Shown here: positions 26,038 through 38,051 of the stretch, in pieces
Layout: each line of letters begins with the position of its first letter
Position numbering within the stretch: the first letter of the stretch is position 1
Assembly (NCBI GenBank): GCA_002794735.1
Contig: NBAZ01000011.1
Span: 868,001 to 932,000, forward strand
DNA from: Pyrrhoderma lamaoense
Lineage: Eukaryota > Basidiomycota > Agaricomycetes > Hymenochaetales > Hymenochaetaceae
Length of the DNA: 64,000 bases
Direction of reading: 5' to 3'
Notes under the pieces: generated by a model
Database searches by the model: none
Seen by the model: the letters and a program-made list of their open reading frames with translations, nothing else
What the model was told of the DNA's origin: nothing
Position numbers and translations under genes: made by a program

Positions 26038-27726
26038 GCGATTTCATTATTTTTGGATACAACTTTTTTTCTTTTCACTGGGCTTATAGATATAGATTAT
26101 ACACATTATATTTCATCTTAGATTCATAGTTTTTCTTGGATTACATATCATCACTTTTTATGGATATTGATCGGTATTTATAAGTAACCTATTCCTGTTT
26201 ATATCACCTTTTCATAGATCTTTATACCCTTGTAGTTTCTCTTTTAGCACCTATATAATAATAGAATTTCTCAGCTTATTGTTCAATATCATCGAAGTGG
26301 CGATCCGAGATAACAGTCCATGGAAGGACTTCTATTACATAACCATCATCTTTAAGAAATAGTAGTTAAACAATTTCTCGTACTAAGCTCAATCTCATGC
26401 TTCCTAACTCATCATACAGTTATACAATACAAGTGTGAGGTACGAACCCGTCCTTTTCCTTGGTTAATCGGGAGACTTTGGACCAGGTTTCTGATCACCT
26501 GTTCAATCCTGCATGTAAAGCCTTTTTCAAGAATACTTCAGTCATTATTCGATTAATGATCTTGGGAAATGTGAGTTATATTTATCCATTAATATAAGAA
26601 TCAATGAGAAGAAGGAGAAAAGAGGCGATTGAAGGTTATTGCGGCCTTTATAATACAAAGTTTTACTCCCAGAAAGCATCCTAATGGAAAAGATCCAATG
26701 AATCTGGTGCGAATTGATCAAAATACTGTTGCAAATAATGCAGTAACTATAGCGGGTAAACCTTGAATCGTGCTACTCAGACAAAGTGGTAGAAAGAATT
26801 AACTTGCGTAGGGATGTGATGGAAAATTTGCAAACGCCATATACCATGCATTAGAACTAGTTCTAAGTTCATCCTTAAAACTGCTTGAAGAATTGTTTAT
26901 TACTTGATGCATTACAATTGATGTAGTGATTAACTGCATGGGGGGAAATCTCTCGAGATTTGCACCTTCAGTTTATCTCCAGTTTAGATCATTAGTAGAT
27001 AACGTTATACACAAGAATCTTCAATATTACTATCACACCGTACCTTATCCCATTTTGAGATGCAACTAGCTAGTTAGCCTTGATATATTGCTCACTTTCC
27101 GTCAATGATACATATTTTTACGCGACTGAACCATTATTCCATACAAAGGCGTCATGGATGAGCCAATACCAGAGCAATGAGTATTACACTCTCTTATGTA
27201 AATCGCACAACAACTGTAACCAAAAATCTAGACCTTCTATAGTATAACGGCGCAATGCAATATGTCAGATTGTTCAGAAACCGATATAGTACCATCCCGA
27301 TGAAGTTTGTAAAGCAAACTAGTTTTGTACCCTCATTGAAGATTTCACGATGATTAGAAGCAATGTAAGAGGTACTTTGCAGTTTGGAAAAAGTAGAAAT
27401 ACCCGTCTGCTTTGTCTGGTAGAAGAGTCAGGATGCGCAACACGACCTCATACGCCTCTCAGGTCCCATCCTCGCCCCACATCCCCATGAGCTAAGTCAT
27501 CCAGAACTATTTTTGTCTGTCAACTACAACTTCCCGTCTAATTCCTTCAAGTTCATCTCCTCCGAAAGGGTGGGTGGGTGGAGAGGAGAGAATACCAACT
27601 AACAGAACTTATTCAGGGATCACGAGATAGTTGCTTTTGTATAGGGATACCAGTTATTTGTTTTGGAAAAGGTGGATGACCATGGACTCATGGCCATTGT
27701 TTAAAAAAGAAAAGAAAATATCTATC
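26038..27726. other. Intergenic between convergent phosphatase paralogues
   Basis: About 1.7 kb, AT-rich, with no ORF showing domain content. I looked for phosphatase exon remnants and a transposon between the inverted paralogues and found none. Contains the 3' flanks of both genes. Confidence 0.5.
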
Positions 27727-29832
27727 TCATGTATCGATGAGTCCACTTGATTTTCTTCTGATTTTTTTTACATGTTGTGTATTCGTACTTTCTTCTCTGG
27801 GTCGGAGTAAGGGCTGCAACTCTCTTATTTCTCTTATTTCAGAACCCGGGTTTCCACATGTAGCATTCCAAGTTGCATCTCCCCAAGTAACTTTGCGAAT
27901 CGTCTCCGTCCCTTTTTCGAATGCGCTTAGCTCACATGCACCAGTTTTTGCGTCTACAGAGCATACAGGGGCAAGAGAAAAGGGGATACCGTTTAGCAGT
28001 AGACGTACTTTTGTCCTAGACAAAGAAGTATTTTTATGAACATTTATGGTGATAATTATACTGTTACTTATAAAATATTAACGTACGACTTTCCACAGTT
28101 CCATTTCTCCCAGACCATCATGGCTGCGAAAGGTACTTGTGTCGATGTTCTCCATTTCCGTGATGGATTGACCGGTCCAGTGATAGGATAAGTCTTATCC
28201 CTAGCGATTGAAAAGCGTTAGTTGACGCTGAAGAAGAAAGATAGAAAGAGCCTACTTCGCTAGGCCAAGTGCGGTGAGAGCAAGATCAATTGTTGTATCA
28301 TGCCCGAACTCCAGATACGTTTTGTTTGCAGTATCGTTAGTTAACCTATAGCAACTCATCAGTAAACATAACTGATACGCACGTCTCGCTAACATCCTAC
28401 CGATTAACGAGATTCGTAACGAACAAAGAGCTAAGTGTAAAATGTTGAGATTAGTCTGAACTGTTGAACAAGACCATGAAGCAGGTTATATACCCTAAGA
28501 CAGGTCCCATATCGTTTGGAAGTCCATACCCAAATGCGCCACGCATAAGAAGATCCAATCTTCATAATTCGATAAGTAAAGGATCTTGTTTGAAAGTTTG
28601 TTAGACGCACTCGTATTCGAAGCTTTTGATTTCTGTTTCAGTAAAAACATCGCACCACGTCGTATTGCCGAACGTAGCTGACCATGGAATAAGAAACCAC
28701 TAAGTCTTTGATAACTTAATGTAGCGCTGTAGATTACTCACCCAATTCATATGCACAGGCGTATAACGCTCCATGGACCTAGATAAAACGGGACTAAGTT
28801 CTAGAGGTATCTAGTATTTTTTAGATGTTACTCACATCGTCATTAGAAAGCTGCACTGGCGCAAGGATCTTGTTAATCCTCCTCGTAATTGAAGGGAGAT
28901 ACACGGCTCCCCACTCGTCTACAGGCACCTGTCCAAAATCCGTATAACTCCAGTCTGGACACGTATCCATCGGAGTGACTGGAAAAGAACATGAAAAGGG
29001 GTATTTTTTCTACGCTATTTGGTGAACATACTAGATGATATTGTGACATTATCTTCCTCTATAAGGGATAAAGACGAGATATCGTCCGCATAGCGACCGA
29101 AGAGCCCAGCTCTGAACCATTCAGCGGATTCAACGACCTATACACAAGTACAGCAGCCTTCAGAGTCCAATCTGCATAGAGATGCGACTAACATACCCTA
29201 TCTTGGTCACCAGCTAAAATGTGCTCAAATGGCATGTCCGGATAAGCCAAACGAAATCTAAATTTGTCAATATTAAGACAAAAACTCTTATTGAGTTGAT
29301 CCCTCTTCTATCATATTTACAAGACTCACTGCACACCATGATCAAAACATTCTCTCCTTCCAGGCGCCGTTAGATTATCGTGGCTCATTACATTACTCCA
29401 CCGATCAGGACCTTGGATGAACTTCCACTCATTCGGCAGTGAAAGCTTGTCTATCTGCTTCGTTGACTCCGGGGAATTCAACAATGTCGATAGGTTTACC
29501 GTATAGGCAAGCTCGCTCGTAAGCGGTAATCGAGAACCATGCCGATGCATCTTTGGATATGGCGGACAAACAGATCAATTATTTATTTGGCAAGTAGTGA
29601 TTTTGACACTTACCAGTTGAACCTGTTGTAGGGAGCATTCCGCAGGCATGCCAGTTCCGAATCCACCGACAAGGCCATCCGTGGGTTCAGGAGTGAAGTA
29701 TGGAGACAAATTACCCAAGCTCTTCTTCACGTCGAAGGACCGACCGGTTGCACCAATCACACTGAATGAAAGTTGCATCGAATTCACGATAAACAGCAAA
29801 GTCCCCTTCATCATAAATTTCTTAGCAAACAT
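27727..29832 (-). CDS. Secreted histidine acid phosphatase, phytase-like (paralogue 2)
   Basis: Same family and exon plan as the forward gene at 24086-26037. The start is the ATG at 29832, followed by an N-terminal signal sequence (MMKGTLLFIVNSMQLSFSVI). The catalytic RHG motif MHRHGSRLP is near 29540. The HD motif in EFGHDTTID is near 28310. WKFIQGPDRW aligns with WNFIQGPNRW of paralogue 1. The C-terminal exon reads TWGDATWNATCGNPG, where paralogue 1 stops almost at once, and continues for about 30 basic residues to a stop at 27727. The extension is either a real divergence or a missed stop. Likely extracellular phosphate scavenging. The two genes are convergent inverted duplicates. Confidence 0.87.
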
Positions 29833-30603
29833 CCTTGACACAACTTTCTCTCCTTCCCTTCCCTTTTTTCGTACAGGCAAAGAGACGGGCTATACACCGC
29901 ACGGATCCGAGACGTCTCCCCCTTCTCAAAGAGACTGAGGAGAAAAAGAAAAGTTCTCCGTTATGATCGTGTTTATATATTCATTTTTTTATTTGTCTGT
30001 CAAAAACCACGCTTTTAGATTGTTCCTGGGTGCAAGAAATGGTCTTGGAATATTTACACATGGTTCGAGAAAGGGATAACAAATAATCATGAGGAGACGC
30101 GTAGATAACGGACTCAAACGTGCCCAGTAATTTCAAAATATAAGTATAATTAGTAATGCTATAAGTATAGATTTTGGTATCTAAGCACTACGAAAACTTG
30201 TATTCAGATGATTAATCATCCATATTGTATCAATAATAATAATAATTTTGTATTTTTGCAAAAAAAAAATGGTCTTGAGTATTTTAATCTGGCACTAACT
30301 ATACATTTGCAGAATAATGATAGTAGAAACTTAAGATAATAGAACAAAAAAAGTACACGATAGCAACTTCATAGATCATCGGACATAAAATAGGCTACTC
30401 ATAAAGAGTAAGTGATCAGATGGGGTAAAAGAGATATGGAACGCAGGTGTAGATCGTAGATCATTCTTCGTAAAGAAGTAACAAAATATACAATTGAAAC
30501 AAGGCACACAGTGATTCACTTCCTCATTCTATGATATAATTTACATCCAGCTGTAAAGACATAGAATATTGAATCACACGCATAAATTAATTGTAGAGTA
30601 ATA
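29833..30603. other. Intergenic
   Basis: Upstream region of phosphatase 2 and 3' flank of the GH-like gene. It contains an (AAT)5 microsatellite at 30232-30246 and an A9 run near 30261. No gene seen. Confidence 0.45.
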
Positions 30604-33583
30604 CTAACCTGAAGACAACGAATCAACACTGCTCTCTACTCGTCTTCGTACTTTGGGTCCCGCAAACGTCCCCACAGTACCCATGGTATAAGAGTATGCA
30701 TTAGCTGGTGCATTTCGTATAAAACCCCCAGGGGCAGAATCTTGAGAAGGCATAATTTGGCCTGGTCTGACGGACATGGATGGTCCTATGTCATGTGTTC
30801 TCAGTTACCATGGATTTGTCAAAAGATACTAGATGAACTTACGAGAAGGCGGTGGCGGTGGTCCAACTGGAGGGTAGAAAGCACCAGGCATTGGGTTTGG
30901 AACATGAGGCGGGCCAGCGTAAAATCCACCAGGTGCTCCTATCTCGGAATTATAGTCGTAATTTGTAGCTGGAGTTGGGTAAGTCTGAAGTACGTTAGGA
31001 TACACAGAAGGAAACGTAGAAGATTCTGAGGTGCTAGGACGCCGCATAGGCGGAGCGTCCCCATAAACTGGAGCATAGTACTGAGCACCATAGTCTGCAG
31101 ATGGTTGAGAAGGGACTGAAGGTGTTGGAAAAGGAGATTGGCCGCTAGTAGGTGGCCCGTACCGACCTGGATCAGGTAACATTGGAGGACGAGTAGCAGG
31201 ATGAAGGGGTGGTGGTGGTGGCCGAGCTGAAACACTCGAAGAAGGTCGGGGAGGTAAAGTCTGTTGATTAACGTCCCATTCTGATTGTGGCCATTGGGAC
31301 GAGGATGATGGACGTATTGGAGCCGAGTAAGAATTTACTGGCCCCTGAGCGGTGTAAGGTCTCTGTATTTGATGTGCTGAGTTATCATGCAAACTTTGTC
31401 GACCAAATCTTTCGTTCAGATCATCGACAGGAGGAGAAAATGTACTATTCTGTGGATGTGGGGAGAGATAACCTTGGTTAACTGAAGGAGGCCTGTTGTT
31501 CCAATTTGGTTGTTGGGAAGGTTGAGATTGGGAATGGTGATAGATCTCTCCTGGGACTGGACTGTGAGAGATTGGTTGTCCTGGTCCTTGATATGAGCTT
31601 GATGAGGGCATTGATGTTGGTCTGTGACTGATAGAAGGGTGAGATGAAAGAGAGTTTTGAGGATGATTCCAATTAGGTGACTCAGACGAAGATGGTCGCG
31701 TGGACAATGGAAGAGGGGGCCTCCCTTCGGCTATAGCTGGCAGAGAAGTAGGACGCGATTGGAGTGGAATTTCAGGGGGTTGAACAGCAATGCTTGACGA
31801 GGCTTGAGGCTTAACTGCGTTACTAGAAGCTGAAGGAGCGGGTTCTGGTTCCAAGGTATATGGAGGAGGAGGTAAATCTTCATTTCCCTCCTTCTCTTGC
31901 TTGCACCATTCCTCATAAGATTGTGAAGCGTCCGCACTTGTAGCTCTATTAGCACTGGAAGAAGACGGCGGACTTGTTTCAATTGGCGCTACTTCATATT
32001 TGGGTCTAGAAGACCAGAAGTCTTGCAAATCCTTCACTGGAAATGGTTCTGCATTTTCTTGTTCTCCACGTAGCACTTCTCCAACAAAACCGCATATACG
32101 CATGAACCAATCCGGTGGGAGATCATAACCATCCGCGTCTAATGCAAGGAAGTCACCGGGACTAGGGAGCTGTCTTTTCTTTGATACTACAGGCAGAAAG
32201 GCAGTTCCTTCATCATATCTTATTATACTGATTTAGTATTAGATTAGACCAGTCGAAGAATAGCGACTTACTCGTCCCACATAGCACCATATATAATTTT
32301 AACGCCTGCTTTTCGAACGTTGTATAATTGACGCCATAGAAAGCGACCACCGTCACGAGCCATTTCATTGAGCCCCCACTTTCCTTGAGACAGATTAAAG
32401 CCAGAGCCTCCAGGGAAAATGACAGGAATATAGTCAACATGTCTACCTCCAGTATTGCTTTTGAGAGCTTCGATATCTTTTTGAACCTTTTCGCGAGCGA
32501 ATCTATCAATTGTTTCTTCATTATGATAACGCCCAACCGTCCATGGAGAAATCGCATCGAATTCATGATACCACACATCTAAGAATCCTGGGTCTGGGTC
32601 AGCATCTCCTCTTAAGGTTTGCCAGTGCGTAGGAGCCCCAGCCATCACATACGCCCCTCCAGGTGTCACAGCTCGTATATACCTAACGATGGAACGCACA
32701 ATGTCAGGGCTATGTCCGCGTCCAGCAAACCCAAAACCTTAACAAGTCAATTATTAGTTTACAGTATATAGATTTAGGAGGGATGATATAGAATTCACCC
32801 CATAGTGCTATAACTGGCCGTCCTTTCTCTCGTAAATAATTCGGAGATTCTAAAATGCGTTTATCATTGACGAGGTGTGACCAATCTACCTTGATGGCGT
32901 GCTCGACACGGTCTGCAGGGACACCAGAAACATCATACATCATTGCCCATACCCGACCTTCTTGCTCTGCCGACTCCCGTACCCGATCACCTATCTCGTC
33001 TCTCAACCGCATCAAATCCGCATTACCACCATCAATTCGTCCATCGACCTCACATTGCCCTACGAACCGCTGTAAAAAAGCCCCATCTACACCATATTTT
33101 GCCATCCAATGGAAATGACGCCGAACGGTCTTGGGATGCCGAGAAGAGAAAAGTAGAGCAGGTGAGCCATCGTGCATCGTCAACCCCGGAGCAGGATAGA
33201 GCTCCTCGGGTGAGTAGTCAGATACATCAGGCCATATATCGGTATTTGGTCTACCGCCGTCGGGTATAGGTTTATTGAACCTTTAGGGTATGATCGGGAA
33301 TTTGTGTAAGTAGTGAGTGAATTTAACTTACATCCTTATTGAATGTGGTTTAAAATGACATACCAATGTAACCACCCGTGATGACCCCGGTGAATTGGGG
33401 GACCATCTCCAGCACAAGTGAACCAGCCCTGATAGCCAACTAAAAATTTATTTTGGATAGTAGATGGATCTGCCCTGTAAAGATGAGACAGATATGAGAC
33501 ACTCTAAGTTAGCGTGGTAGCCATATGCTTTTAGATCCAGTAACATACCTCTTCAGTACTCGGCCCTCTGTCGACGTGACCAT
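30604..33583 (-). CDS. GH71/99-like (xylosidase/arabinosidase-type) protein with proline-rich C-terminus
   Basis: The start is the ATG at 33583 (MVTSTEGRVLKR), followed by VGYQGWFTCAGDGPP (near 33400), the family's N-terminal signature. The catalytic-domain region covers 33290-32240: LFSSRHPKTVRRHFHWMAKY, VWAMMYDVSGVPADRV, VIALWGFGF, then PGFLDVWYHEFDAISPWTVG and GVKIIYGAMWDEYDEGTAF. This matches the GH71/99-like fold found in fungal proteins annotated as xylosidase/arabinosidase. No signal peptide is evident, so a cytosolic role is possible. From 32050 to 30604 the protein becomes Pro/Ser/Gln-rich and disordered. It includes DLPPPPYTLEPEP near 31868, which contains a PPxY motif. The last exon is short and ends VDSLSSG* at 30604-30606. 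It directly flanks the membrane-protein array, whose tails also carry PPxY. Confidence 0.8.
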
Positions 33584-34130
33584 TAGAGAACAGCACACAA
33601 GTGTGAAGTTATAGATGATCGTAGTTGAAAGGAAAGGCTCAGAGCCCGTGGGGACAGCTAGTGCAAATTAATCTACCAGATGCTAGTACTGAATGAAGTA
33701 ATTTAAGCTAAGGCGGTACAGTTCCGCGTATTTCGCTTATTCATGCGATTGATTTCCCATCTCCTCGACTCTAAGGATACAGTCATAGGTAAATACCCAG
33801 TTCAAGAAAACTCCTTCACTTCTCGATTTTATCAACTTGTAATAGGCTAAACATGCTCATTGTGATGTCACTCTATCGATTTTGCTAACACCCTTTACCA
33901 TTTTCCATTTTAGGATATTTAATTCCTCAGTGGTTCTTATTTTTTTTTTCTGTTCATTCAGTTTAGAATACGTAACGGAACATATGTTTTATGTTTTATG
34001 CCCGGCTTTATACAAATTCCGATATTTTTTTATGCTAGGTCTCAATGATCAGTTCAAGAACTTTGAAGCCTACCCAGGCAGTCTTCTTTACATACAATAT
34101 TTTTTCTACTAATGCAACCTACAAGAGACT
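33584..34130. other. Intergenic, left border of the membrane-protein array
   Basis: Upstream region of the GH-like gene (reverse) and of array copy A (forward). The ORF at 33882-34112 is hydrophobic and T-rich but lacks splice partners or homology to the array. No repeat marking the array border was recognised. Confidence 0.4.
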
Positions 34131-36375
34131 ATGCACAACTCATTGATGGCGTCTCTAATCGGACTTATACTTCTTGCTCTATCCTGCACTGTAAAGTAAC
34201 GGTTTCTTATACGGGAACTAGAAGCTTGATATTGGAGAAACTCATCTCATCTTGGAGCAAATGGAGTTCGGGCTAACTTTAGCTGAAGTAGTCTTTAGTT
34301 TCTCAAGACCCTTGCCTCAACTCAAAGAACGTAAAATCTTCCACCACGAAGAATACCTACCTGTAGCTCCACTCCGTATCTGAATTCTTGCAGCGCTATC
34401 TGAGAAATATTGAAAGAGCATCCTTAAGGACGGCCGATACTCTAAGTACAATGATACGATGGGCGCTCACTGAAAGCAGTTAGCTCGCTTGTTGCTTATT
34501 TGTCCTTTGAGCAATGTACCATTTCTTAGAAAATACTGATGGTCAGCTGTACTGATGACCTTGGAGTCAGTTAGCAGAAGCCTATGGTGTTCTACTGGCT
34601 TGAAAAAATCTCGAAACACATATGTCCTATCTTCGTGCGGAGTACATGTATATAATCCTAGGATAATACTCTACACCGTAGAGGTCTATTTCCTTGCTCC
34701 TCACGAATCTTCATACATCTATACTCTTTCCTACCTGATACTTCCCTGCCGTGAAAAAAGTAACAAAGACTCGATAGCTCGATTTTCAGCAAGAAACATC
34801 ACTGCAGCTTCCTTTTTACCCATTAAGGATGCCGGATATTTCAGGAGCAAGTTCAAAAAGAGTTATCACGGGATTTTGCTCATCGAACTTTTCATGGATG
34901 TTAAATAAGCTCAATCAAGACCCATGCATTGTTACTGAGTATCTCACAGATTAATGTATCGGTGGTAGTAAGTATGAAAATTACAATTTTGAATAGACTT
35001 GGGGTAACTCAAGGCAACCATTATCCTTCACCAAATTTGGGTAGTCAATCCCGGTGTTTGTGGTATGCTGCTTCTATCTCGCTAGTAAGATATAGTTACT
35101 CAATTCTCTTCCTCCTACAGCTCATGGGCTGTATATAATACTCTACAAGAATGTGCTTTATGTCAGCTGTCTGGCGGTCCTGGGTCTGTTCTCCCGTGAG
35201 TTTGGGCATTTTTATACAGGAATGTTGATTAACCGCTTAAAATTTTTATGCTTCAGCTGGGGCCAGTACTAAACGAACTGTACTGGACTCACTTCAGCTC
35301 CTAAGTGATTGCTCATTTCTTTGGTAATTAGTGGTTTATGGCTCAACGTTTTGATACTTAGCTATTTTCCACTTCAATTCCCTATCCCAGAGGAGACTGA
35401 GATACCCTACTGTGCCACCCAGAACCGTCAGTCCCTTTTGTCCTGATAGATAGTAAACTGGGATTGTTGATCCTGTATGGTTTTCTAGCGAATCTATGGC
35501 CTAATGGTAAATTTGAAGGCCCTACTGCCAGAAACTTAGCAAATGAAGGTAGCTTTCTTATATTATGTTAAAAATTGTCTACTCATTCCACACAAATAGG
35601 ATTCGATGACATTACCCAGCAAAACCGGCAAGGGTTGAAACAAAAGAAGAAAACCAACACTGGTGCCATTGCCGGAGGTGTGGTTGGTGGTCTAGTCCTT
35701 CTAGCTGCACTTGGAATTCCGGCATTCTTCTGGAGGAGAATGAAGCTTCGTTCTCGGTCACATACCGAGGCCCACACTAATGACAAGGATGGTGATGAAA
35801 AGATTACTAATGGCATAATACCTGCAAAACATAAGCAACAAAATTTCAACTTTAACGAAAGTTTCAGGACTGCATACCCTACGTCTTATGATTCATCTCA
35901 TGAACCATATCCATATGATGCAAGCTTGGTCTCTGGGGTATCATCACAACCAAATGGTTCGAGAAACCCGGCTGGAGATGATGCAATCAGACAGTCTGCG
36001 CCCGTAGTCGCGATGAATACGGCAACTCTGAATGCTCTAGGCACAGCTGATGAAGGTACTATCCATCCATCTATTATGCCTCCCGAACCAATGGGTCCCG
36101 AGGATGGTGGGAAAGGCGTACAGACGGCTCGTAGGCTGGGCGCACGTGAAAGCATGAACCCTCCTGCTTATTCTGAGGTTACACAATCTGAGGAGACTGC
36201 TGTACAATCCGAAAGTCACCAATCGAGTACAGTTCCGCGTCAAGATCTACCTGCTTCTGGCAGCGTACATGTGGAACACGATGATACAATAGATGAAGAA
36301 CGTGGGATAGGTGAGCGCTCACACTCTAGGACAGAAGTGGAAGAACGTGGATATCCCCTGGACAGAAAAGATTGA
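34131..36375 (+). pseudogene. Array copy A: membrane protein with two nonsense codons in the ectodomain
   Basis: The ATG at 34131 opens a textbook signal peptide (MHNSLMASLIGLILLALSCT) before a GTAAAG donor, though its link to the next exon is inferred. The first ectodomain exon reads TGFCSSNFSWMLNKLNQDPC. It is then interrupted by TAA at 34952-34954, where the paralogues encode a residue just before a conserved Cys. The exon W-G-Q-Y-stop-T-N-C has a second TAA at 35270-35272, where D and E encode Lys. All other exons, including SWAVYNTLQECALCQ near 35130, keep frame and splice sites. The final exon (35600-36375) is fully open: GAIAGGVVGG, membrane helix, YPYDASLVSG, PSIMPPEP, NPPAYSEV and GYPLDRKD at the C-terminus. 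Probably a recent pseudogene. Confidence 0.7.
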
Positions 36376-37292
36376 TAAGCAAACATTAAAGAGCCTTTCT
36401 TAGCTTATAGAGCCCAATACGTTGACTGGTACGATACAATATGAATACAGGTCCTTTTCGTCGATATAGATTTCGTGTACTTTGTATTATGCTGATTTAT
36501 GGTCTCTAATAAACTCACAAAAATAAACAAGCCACAGATACTATAAAAAACAAGCCAAACTAGGTGTACAAATTTTGTGGTGTACACACCTCGCACTATA
36601 CTTTCGATAATCCGCATGACTCCCAGCTCTTTGAAGGTACTACCGGGCCTTTACTGATAACAATCCGACATCAGGTTCCTCTAGTGGTATCAATGAAAAC
36701 TATGCAGGGTCCTTGAACTCTGGGCGCTGGCTCTCATGAAGTCCTGATTATTTCAGGTTTTCGCGTTCCTGGCTTACAATAGAGATAGAGTATAGTTGTT
36801 GGGTACACAGGGCTAATTAGATGATCTGAAAAATCCATTTTTCTATGATATTATAGATAATATATGGATGCCAATACGACTGTTGTCTAAAAAGATGACA
36901 GGTCTCACTTGTGCTTTCTCATAAATGGATAAAAAAAGAATGGGTACATCAAGCGGATTATGCCGAAACAACAATTTGCCGATGGCATATACCACCGATT
37001 GATTTTTCACTCTGAGTAGTTCTCCGATCCGAGAGTAACCCCTTTGCAACGAAACACTATATATTCGAAATCATATCTCACGGTGAATCGATCTCACCGC
37101 GGCTGTGGGTCTATAATATGGACATACTATAGGCACAAATACACCACATTCGTTTTTAGTGCTGTTTCTGTAGCATTGCCTCAAGTGTCTCAGTACTGAA
37201 AATACTGCCCTTGAGCATATGTGTATCTACTCTTGGCTTTGTACATATTTATATATTACATAGGTAGAGAACACAAAGGATAGCCCTACATA

Positions 37293-37487
37293 ATGACCGC
37301 TCATGATTACGTCCTTCTTCCAAACGACGGTCCCGCTACAAACTTTAAAAATGCATTCACGCTTGCTTTCTTGGTGTTTTTCGCCCTGCTTTCGACCACT
37401 CTTTCCTGTTTTTTCAATCTAATCTGCTGTGCCCATACCTTGTATATTACTACCAACGAGCCTTTATGTGATGTGTATATCGCATAG
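37293..37487 (+). other. Candidate hydrophobic N-terminal exon for copy B
   Basis: An ORF with a true ATG at 37293. It has a short polar start, then a hydrophobic stretch (AFTLAFLVFFALLSTTLSCF) that could be a signal peptide. It lies about 750 bp before the first clear ectodomain exon of copy B. In copy A the signal exon lies about 700 bp before its ectodomain, so the spacing is similar. No joining exon could be proven. Confidence 0.25.
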
Positions 37488-38051
37488 TGTTATGCATTAT
37501 GTCGATAGCTATCTGAAATATGAAACTTGAAAGTCGCATCATCATACATAACGTAACTCCAGACTCAATATTTTATATCAAGCCCCACTTTTACTTTGCA
37601 TTCACACCTGGGATCTGATCATTTCCAGCGCTCTTATAACTGTATCAACAGATCATCCCGTACGAATCTCTGCTCGAGCGTTGCAACAGATCAATTGCAA
37701 TGGGCGGGAATTTCTTGGCTAACACGTACTAATCCCACCATGAACAGTGCATGGATACCGCTCCCAGTAACACTCAGGGTAGTCGGGTGTATGACAAACT
37801 TAGTGATATGTACTTTCTTGTAACAGAACCAACTTGAGAAGACGTGTATTCTGGGAGTCATATTAGGTAATATGTATAAAACGTCGCTGTGCACCTCAGT
37901 GTCAAACTTTCCCCTTCTCATTATTTGTGCACGCACACCTCCCAGATACTTGAGCACCTACTAAGCTTACCTAGTGAAAGGGCCTCGCTACTCTGTAGTG
38001 CACCAAGAGGCATTCCAACTCAGCGGAGTATACTCTACAATCGTAACTTAT

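Noticed and set aside
26038..27726. Transposon or terminal repeats between the inverted phosphatase genes
   Set aside because: No transposase motif, no terminal inverted repeat or target duplication visible.
27737..28039. Forward ORF of 100 codons
   Set aside because: It is the antisense shadow of the last exon of phosphatase 2, whose protein has clear family motifs.
34952..35272. Repeat-induced point mutation or stop-codon readthrough to explain the TAA codons of copy A
   Set aside because: The second stop replaces a Lys codon (AAA to TAA), a transversion not expected from C-to-T mutation. Neither TAA has a known readthrough context, and the copy is not TA-biased otherwise.
35583..36243. 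Reverse-strand ORFs within copy A
   Set aside because: Antisense shadows of the long cytoplasmic exon; no domain content.
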